Of a stretch of 64,000 nucleotides of DNA, positions 56,672-64,000 are shown in pieces. Each line of letters begins with the position of its first letter. The first letter of the stretch is position 1. A program made the translations under genes and the position numbers. The notes beneath the pieces were generated by a model. The model saw only the letters and a program-made list of their open reading frames with translations, was not told the origin of the DNA and searched no databases. This stretch comes from Tricholoma matsutake (lineage: Eukaryota > Basidiomycota > Agaricomycetes > Agaricales > Tricholomataceae), in the NCBI GenBank assembly GCA_026075535.2, contig AP026545.1:6262001-6326000 (forward strand). The letters are read 5' to 3'.

Positions 56672-58398
56672 TTACATCCATCGATGCGCAGGAGTTCCTG
56701 CGCGTTTGGGCAATTCTTGCCAGTCTCTGGCACCCATCAGTGCCAGATAAGCGTCTAGGGCTGCAAGATCATTGCAGTTCGCTAAAGGTTCCCAAGTGGT
56801 GTCTCCCAGACTCCACTTAACTTCAAACTGGATGGTATGGCCACACCACTTGTGTGCCGTGATCTCTTCGACGTACCATTTGGTGTCATCTGGGGCACCG
56901 AAGTCATATGCATCAGGATAATGCCTGTTGGGAAACAACACATTGTCGTTAGGATGGTGAGGCCTTAGTAGGCTCACATGGAAATGCTGGTGTATACACC
57001 AGCATTTCAGTTCTGTAGGAAGATCCAACACATAGTTGGAAGTCTCAGGAAAAGCTTGTAGGACCTTGTAGGGTCCTACAAATCTAGGTAGCAGTTTACT
57101 TGTGCATCCCTTTGGTAATGCAAGGTTCTTTGTGGAGAGGTAAACAAGGTCTCCTTGTTTGACATTGGGCTCCTCGCGCTGATGCTTGTTTGCATAGTGT
57201 CATTGAAAGACTCTTTCAGTGATGATACTATCATGGGCTATGGCCATGTTTTGCAGTGCATTCATTGCAAAAGTATGCACTCCGGGAGGAATGTGTTCTG
57301 TAGAAGGAAGTTCTTGCATCATACGAGGCAAGAATCCATAGTTGATTTCAAATGGGGCCATCCCATTGCTCTGTTAATCGTAGAGTTTATGGCAAACTCT
57401 ATGAGAGAGAGGAACTTTACCCAATCCTTTTGATTGGATGCAACGAACGCTTGGAGAATCTGAGCGATCGAACAATTTGCGCGTTCCATTATTCCATCCA
57501 TCTGAGGATGGAAAGAAGTGGACATAAGTAATTTGACATCCAAGATCTGGTGGATTTCACGCCACCATTTGGATGTGAACTTAGAGTCTTGATCGCAAAC
57601 GATTGAGCCATGTAGTCCATGCAAATGGACAATCTCCTTCACAAAGATGGGAGATAGTTGTGATGCGGTCATTGTTGTGTTAACCGGGACTAGGTGAACC
57701 ATTGAAGACAGACAACAGATGATTACCCAAAGGTAGTCAAATCCTTTGGACTCTGGGAAGGGTCTGATGAAATCCATTCCAATTGACTCCCATGGCCTCA
57801 TGGGTGTCGGTAATGAGTGCAGCTTGCCTCGAGGGGAGCGGTACTCCCCCTTCGAGTGGATGCAAGGTTCGCATGAATCACAGTATTTCTCGACCTCGTA
57901 TTGAAGTCGAGGCCACCAATACCAATGTCGGATGTATTCCGATGTCTTCAGAGGACCAAAATGCCCCACCAATGTATGGGCTTGATTGATGATACGACCA
58001 TGTAAGGACCTAAGGTCGTACCTTTGGAAGTAGAACTGGGGATGCAAAGGACCTCTTTGCCCCCTCTGTTCTTTCTCCAAATGAAACCGTCTCAGGCCTG
58101 GAAGTCTGGGTGGTCCTTCAGATTTTCAAGAACCTTCTTGAAGTGTTTGTCGTTGACGTATCCCTTTCGGATATTGTCGTTCAGAGGGTCTAACTCTGAC
58201 ATGTGAATGTCCAGGTAAGGCCCTTTAGCCTGAGAGGCGTAAATTGAAGGATCATCCTGCGATTGGGTGGTCTTTGAATAAGGCATGGTTGCTTCTTCCG
58301 CATTTGCAGTCATTAAGGCTGTGACTGCTTCACGCTCTTTGACTCGTTCTCGAAGAGCTTTGAGTTGTTCACTAACTTGTCTCTGCTGGGAAGCAGCA
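56672..58398 (-). pseudogene. Gypsy integrase and chromodomain-like C-terminus
   Basis: From the right: a charged segment (QLKALRERVKEREAVTAL), YASQAKGPYLDIHMSELD, then integrase with its zinc site (LVGHFGPLKTSEYIRHWYW and CDSCEPC). The catalytic triad is intact: GMDFIRPFPESKG, VCDQDSKFTSKWW and GIMERANCSIAQ. After a stop near 57320 and frame changes the C-terminus resumes with FHVSLLRPHHPNDNVLFPN and a chromodomain-like YVEEITAHKWCGHTIQFEVK followed by WSLGDTTWEPLANC. The domain would direct integration to marked chromatin. The upstream pol domains are absent. Stops and frameshifts inactivate the copy although the DDE residues remain. Confidence 0.8.
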
Positions 58399-58798
58399 TG
58401 TTAGGAAACCACCCCATTACCTAGTAAAATTTCATTTTATTTATTATGTTGAATTATGCTACATGACGCCAAATGATGCTACACTTTGATAGCATGAGAA
58501 TTTTATTTTGCACGCATCAAAATGTACGCGCATGTACAAGTGCGTCGGTAACAACAATGTACAATATGTGTAACATAGTATATAAACCCTAAATATATGC
58601 CTAGGGGACCCCAGTTGTGTTCTCTTAGGTATTCCACCTATGTTTTTGGTGTGAAAGGCCTATCTCAACAAACTCACCTATTAATAACCCCTCACATCAA
58701 AACCATCAATTCCCCCATCACGAGCATGGATCCCGCCCCCTTCTTGTAGAGAGAACCCACACGGTCTTAGCTAGCAGATAGTGGGTGTCGCCCTAACA
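58399..58798 (+). repeat. 5' LTR of the right-hand Gypsy element
   Basis: The 400-bp segment starts TGTTAGGAAACCACCCC and ends GCCCTAACA, with perfect 7-bp terminal inversions TGTTAGG/CCTAACA. A TATA box (TATATAAACC, 58579) lies 180 bp from the left edge, and GTAGAGAGAACC near 58746 is in the transcribed part. The leader to the gag ATG runs from 58799 to 59286. The 3' LTR lies beyond the window. The left flank is the truncated Gypsy, into which this element inserted or next to which it recombined. Confidence 0.8.
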
Positions 58799-59286
58799 GA
58801 AGAACACAACTTCCCATATCAGTGTGCCTTCTCTTACTTGTGCATACATCATTGTTTCACTGCGCCACATCCAATTACTCATCCTTTCAGCACGAGCTGG
58901 AAGTACTTGTATATATGTAATCTACCTTTTCTTTTGTAAGCCGACGCCAGGCCTCGCCTTACATTGCGACCGCCAGTGATCGAGAGGCAGTGCTTGTCAT
59001 TAGGACAGCTGCAACCAGACAACTGATCGGATCTGGTTTAGTTACGATTTACATTACTCTATTCAGACGACTATTTTAGTTAGAAGCCAAATTCAGTGAT
59101 ATCCCCAAGATCAGGCACTGTTGGAAGGGTTATTGATCTGAAGTGTCAAAATAGGTGCCTGACGAACGACGAACGATCAATGAACAATCAACGAACCTTA
59201 TCACGTGACCCGTAAACATTTGGAGAGGTCTCGAAGAAAAAATTTTGAATTTGTCAAAGAAGTGATTCATCACAGATTCTACAATT

Positions 59287-60372
59287 ATGTCCGAACCTTC
59301 AACTTCTAATCCCAGTTCTAATCCTGTTCCCATACCAGCACTAGAGGCAAAAATTGATGTGCTCACAGCACAAATGTCGCAATTAGTGTCAGTATTGGCA
59401 GCATCACAGCCCAGACAAGTGGAAGTACAGCCAGAGATGATAGGAGAAAGAGATGATGAGATGGAGGAGATGGTGGAGTGGATATCACAGGAGGATGAGA
59501 AGTGGAGAAATCTGGAAATGGAAAAGCGCACTTACCTAAGTATGCGCCCCTGCAAATCTTTGATGGTACCATGGAGAATACAAAATCCTTCATCAGCTCT
59601 ATAGTATTGTACATCCATGGGAGGACGCCCGAGTTTCGTACAGCCGAGTCTAGGATTATGTTTGCTCTCTCATATATTCAGGGGGGGAAAGCACAGTTCT
59701 GGAGAAATGAGGCTATTAATCAAATTGCTGCAGGAAATAAACCATTTGCAACCTTCAAGGAATTTCTGGAGAGATTGGAGGCACAGTTTGGAGACCCTAA
59801 TCCAAAGGTGACAGCCAATGCTAAATTAAAAACCATGCACCAAGGTTCCTTGATGGCGGATGAATTTATTTTGCAGTTCAAAGCAGAAGCTTCGCAAATG
59901 GACATGGGAGGTAGAGTTTTTGAAAGCAGGATTAGATCCCTCCTTGTTCAAGTCTATCTACCAACTACCTTCTATGCCAGAGAAATTGGATGAGTGGTAT
60001 AATTGGGCAATGCACCTTGACTGGCAATATCGGCAGGAACAGGCGGAGTCAAAGTTGATGTACAGAAGTAGTAAATGTGGAAAGTCATCTGGAGGAAAGT
60101 CTGAGAAAGGAAAGGCACCTCAGGTGCAAGCTCCAAGGGCACAGCCACCAGCCATGGCAGTGACACCTATAGCTATGGAGTCAGCAGCACCAGCAGAGGC
60201 AATGGAGGTTGATCAAGCAGGAAGACGAGCCCCACTTAAATGTTTTAACTGTGGGCAGTTAGGACACATTTCTAGGAATTGTAGGCAGAAAAGAAAGATT
60301 AGGGAAGCTACAATCGAGGAAGTGAACCCAGAGGAAGGCAAGCAGAAGAATTTTGTGGAAGAGTCCCAGTGA
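59287..60372 (+). pseudogene. Gypsy gag with CCHC knuckle, frameshifted
   Basis: ATG at 59287 (MSEPSTSNPSSNPVPIPA) opens an N-terminal region with a short coiled coil (EAKIDVLTAQMSQLVSVLAA). One frameshift near 59510 leads to the capsid KYAPLQIFDGTMENTKSFIS, GGKAQFWRNEAINQIAAG and FLERLEAQFGDPNPKVTANA. Another near 59910-59960 leads to LPSMPEKLDEWYNWAMHLDW. The knuckle is intact, CFNCGQLGHISRNC (60240-60281), followed by a basic tail. Gag makes the particle and binds RNA; the two frameshifts prevent that here. Confidence 0.8.
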
Positions 60373-60572
60373 AGGTTTCCCCATTGTTGACCCAGAATCG
60401 TTACAATGTATTAGTATCTGAGGAAACCCAGAGTAAATCAGAAAAGGAAATCGAGGAGGAGTATAACTGTTTTGAATCACGTGACAAAAAGGAGTACAAC
60501 TGTTGTCAATCACATGACAATTTTCACGCATCATTTCCGAAAACCCCTAAATTCTTTATTCGCTCTGCGTGA

Positions 60573-63500
60573 GTAGAACCCGAAATCACCTTGACTGTGG
60601 GATTGAAGACAGTGGACACGCATGCAGCTATTGATGTGGAAGTGTTGCTTGATAGTGGTGCTACAGGATTATTTATTAATCAATCCTTAATTACTGGAAA
60701 TGGTATTAACACATGCAAGCTGGCGCAACCTATAATGGTGTACAATATTGACGGAACAGTCAATCATGGAGGAACTATCAAGGAGGAGGTGACTATGGTA
60801 CTAAAGTATCAGGAGCATCAGGAGCGAGCCGTATTCGAAGTGTGCAATCTTGAGAAAACCAATCTAATAATAGGATGTCCATGGTTATGGAAGCATAATC
60901 CCGAAATTGATTGGAAAACTGGGAAAGTACAAATGACTCATTGTCCTAAGGAATGTAATGTGTATGGGAGGAAGATGAAGAAGGAAAAAAGGAAAAAGAA
61001 AGAGAAAGAACGTCTGAGAAAGTATTCTGTTACGATGGAGGAAGTGGAGGATGAGGAAATGCCAAATGGGGAAGTTCTGATCATGATCGAGAAAGAAGAG
61101 CAGAAGCAAACCCTTAGAACAATTCGTGGAGGACAGTCATGGGACAAGAATATTGTGAAGGTGGAGAAGCCAGTGGAGGAATGGGTGCCAAAAGTATATC
61201 ATGAACATCTGTCAGTGTTCCAGAAGAAGGAGTCTGAGCGAATGCCAGTGTGGAAGCCATGGGATCATGCAATTGAGATGAAGCCAGGGTTTGTGCTGAA
61301 GAAGTTGAAGGTATATCCATTATCTCTGATGGAACAAGAAGAAGTGGATGCGTTCCTGAAGGAGCAATTGCGCAAAGGATACATATGACCTTCGAAATCA
61401 CCACAGACGTCACCAATATTCTTCATGCCAAAGAAAGACCAAAGGAAGAGGATGTGTACCGATTATAGGTATTTGAATGAGTGGACAGTGATGAACACAT
61501 ACCCCTTGCCGTTGATCTCAGAAATAATTGACAAGGTGGGAAAAGCCAAGGTCTTTACAAAATTGGATTTATGATGGGGATACAACAATGTACGAATAAA
61601 GAAAGGAGATGAGTGGAAGGCAGCATTTGCCATGCATCGAGGATCCTTCAAGCCGCTTGTCATGCTTTTTGGGATGACTAATAGTCCCCCAACCTTTCAA
61701 AATATGATGAACAACATTTTCAAGGATGTAATAGACAAAGGCGTGGTAATAATATTTATTGACGACATTCTGATATTCATGGAGGATGAAGAGAATCATG
61801 AGGCGATAGTGCAGGAGGTGCTACGGAGGTTGGCGGAGAATGATCTATTTTTGAAACCAGAGAAGTGTGTGTTTGGGGCAAGCGAGATTGAGTTCCTAGG
61901 ATTATTGATCAGCCCTGACAGGATCAAAATGGATCTGATCAAGGTACAGGTGATCACAGATTGGCCTGCACCCACCTGTGTCAAGGAGGTTCAAGCCTTC
62001 TTGGGATTTGCAAATTATTATTGTCGCTTTGTGCACAATTTTTCTAAAATTGCCGCACCCTTACATAACCTTACACAAAAGGGAGTAGTATGGAGGTGGG
62101 GAGAGCAGCAGCAGACAGCGTTTGAGGAGTTGAAGAGGAAGTTTGTGGAGGGACCAATATTAGCCCCAGTAGATTTCACATGCCCTTTGCGAGTGGAATC
62201 CGATGCATCCGATTTTGCTACTGGAGCAGTATTATCAATGCTGTGTGAAGATGACAAATGGCATCCTTGTGCATACTTGTCAAAAGGGTTGAATGATGTG
62301 GAGAGGAATCATGATGTGCATGACAAAGAGATGTTGGGGATAATATGAGCATTGGAGGCGTGGAGGCATTATTTGGAAGGATGTACGCATGAAATTGAGA
62401 TCTGGATGGATCATCAAAATCTGCAATACTTCATGTCTGCTAAAAAGCTTAATTGCTGGCAAGTGCGTTGGGCACTATTCCTATCACATTTCAACTTTCA
62501 CTTGGTCCACAAAGCGGGAAGCTTAATGAGGAAAGCAGATGCATTATCCAGATGTATTGATCATAAAAGGGGGGTGGAGGAGGACAATAAAAATGTTACC
62601 TTACTCAAACCCAAATACTTTCACATTTGCGCTATGCGTCAAGGGCATCTATTAATAGATAGCTTGGAAATGGAAATGTTGTCTAAAATTAGACAATGTT
62701 CAGAAATGGACAATGAAGTAGTGGAAGCCATGAAAGCTCTGAAGGGAGAGAAGAAAGGTAATATCAAAGGAGATGAATGGGCTGAGGAACAAGGGTTGGT
62801 GTTGTTTCGAGGAAAAGTGTATGTACTGAAGGATCAGGATTTGCAAAGGGAGATCGTCTGGTTACATCACAATATGCCAATTGCTGGACACCCAGGAAGA
62901 TGGAAGACGTTGGAATTAGTAATGAGAAATTATTGTGGCCCAGAATTTCGAAGTATGTGTTGGGGTATGTGGATGGATGTGATACGTGCATGAGGGGGAA
63001 GAAATTTCCAGAGAAACCTGCAGGAAAATTAATGCTGAACCCTATACCTAATGCGCCGTGGCGAGATATATCTGTGGATTTTATTACCGGATTACCCGAG
63101 GCTCAAGGGTACAATGCAATATTCGTAGTATGCGACCGCTTTACAAAGGAGGTCCATATTATTCCTACTACTACAGAAACCTCATCATTGGGCTTGGCGC
63201 ACCTCTATCTAAATCAGGTATGGCGGTTACATGGGTTACCCGATACCGTTATCTCCAATCGCAGACCACAATTTGCTTCTGAGTTTATGCGAGAACTAAA
63301 CAACATATTGGGAATTCAAACTAAATTATCTACAGCATATCACCCGCAGACTGATGGGCAGACAGAGAGAATGAATCAGGAGTTGGAGCAGTACCTACAT
63401 ATGTTTGTCAATTACTGACAAACCGACTGGCCCAAATGGTTGGCAATTGCTGAATTTTCCCACAATAACAAATTCCATTCGGCTACTCGTATGTCACCCT

Positions 63501-64000
63501 TTTTTGTGAATTATGGATATCATCCTCGCATGGGAGTAGAACCCAGAAGGGAAGTCAAAGTACAGTTGGTAGAAGACTTTGTATCTAAGATGCAAAAGGT
63601 ACAAGAGGAAGCAGAGGCAGCATTGAAGAAAGCACATGATGACATGATGCGACACGTGGATTGTACTCAAGCATGCGCTCCAGAGTACAAAGTTGGTGAT
63701 TTGGTATGGCTAAGTACCAAGGACCTGAATATTCCATGACCTTCGAGAAAACTTATGGAAAAACAAGTTGGCCCATATGCAATCTCTAAAGTAATCTCAC
63801 CTAATGTGGTAGTGCTAAAATTACCCCAATCATTCAAGATTGATCCCAAGATTAATGTATCCCACCTACGCCCTTACTGCCTGCCCACTATTCCTGGCCA
63901 ACAAACTACTCCGCAACCTCTGATAATAGTAGAAGGTGCTCCAGAATACATAGTTGAAGAAATTCTAGACTCATGTCTTCGACGGAACAAATTGGAGTTC
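60573..64000 (+). pseudogene. Gypsy pol: protease, RT, RNase H, integrase, start of chromodomain
   Basis: The protease has EVLLDSGATGLFINQSL (DSG present) and closes with IIGCPWLWKHNPEIDWKTG. RT follows with KPWDHAIEMKPGFVLKKLKV, then a TGA (61386-61388), [14 protein letters not shown], another [40 protein letters not shown] and the catalytic IFIDDILIF. RNase H has RVESDASDFATGAVLS and ERNHDVHDKEMLGI, then TGA. Integrase begins with HHNMPIAGHPGRWKTLELVM, a frameshift near 62940, CDTCMRGKKF and SVDFITGLPEAQGYNAIFVV. The second catalytic Asp reads Asn in VISNRRPQFASEF (codon 63257-63259); the Glu is present in GQTERMNQELE. Every stop I could place in frame is TGA at an expected arginine. Confidence 0.85.

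Larger units (their letters stand above)
53219..58398 (-). mobile_element. 5'-truncated Ty3/Gypsy with an extra ORF after integrase
   Basis: On the minus strand it reads integrase, chromodomain-like domain, a separate long ORF, polypurine tract and LTR. Everything 5' of the integrase N-terminus (gag, protease, RT, RNase H) is absent: the sequence stops at 58398, exactly at the LTR of the next Gypsy. The 3' LTR is inserted in the Helitron helicase relic. A pogo-type MITE later inserted into its extra ORF. Confidence 0.75.
58399..64000 (+). mobile_element. Ty3/Gypsy chromovirus, 3' end beyond the window
   Basis: 5' LTR, leader, gag, protease, RT, RNase H, integrase and the first residues of a chromodomain follow one another on the plus strand. 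The last readable residues (VEGAPEYIVEEILDSCLRR) begin the chromodomain, and the window ends there. The copy is AT-rich and almost free of CpG, unlike the gene island, consistent with mutational decay. Confidence 0.88.

Overview
The window is nuclear DNA of a filamentous basidiomycete, most likely an Agaricomycete. The evidence is 47-74 bp GT-AG introns splitting almost every gene, a KDZ transposase with its CxC2 cysteine cluster, chromodomain Ty3/Gypsy elements, a non-LTR element with RNase H and a cysteine knuckle, and several mushroom-type repeat families. I cannot name the species from the sequence. All exon coordinates are my own manual splicing; each spliced total was checked to be divisible by three.

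Layout. 1-12.9 kb is decayed accessory DNA: a degenerate heptamer minisatellite, a KDZ transposase relic, a viroplasmin-like gene split by a hAT-type element with a perfect 8-bp target duplication, a second hAT-like element, a large family gene of unknown function split by a 1.77-kb terminal-inverted-repeat element, and a pogo/Tc5-type DNA-binding gene. 12.9-17.9 kb is a Gypsy element that has lost integrase and whose two ends are inverted copies of each other. 19.0-32.8 kb is a nest: a Copia element interrupted by a LINE, whose 5' side abuts a Gypsy chromovirus with both LTRs. 

33.85-52.0 kb is the gene island: a polytopic membrane protein, two divergently transcribed membrane-anchored aspartic proteases, heme oxygenase, a CCCH zinc-finger protein, a PA-TM-RING ubiquitin ligase, an F-box protein and a mitochondrial TypA/BipA-type translational GTPase. 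These are compact, intron-rich and open, unlike the flanks. I see no shared pathway; two pairs are arranged head to head.

52.9-64.0 kb is again transposon: a Helitron helicase relic, a 5'-truncated Gypsy on the minus strand with an extra ORF downstream of integrase (itself split by a pogo-type MITE), then a plus-strand Gypsy with an intact 5' LTR that runs off the window.

The main theme is inactivation by C-to-T change at CpG. Nearly every in-frame stop in the transposons is a TGA where the family has arginine (CGA), and several lost catalytic residues fit the same change on the other strand. I found no CRISPR array, rRNA, convincing intact tRNA or secondary-metabolite cluster.
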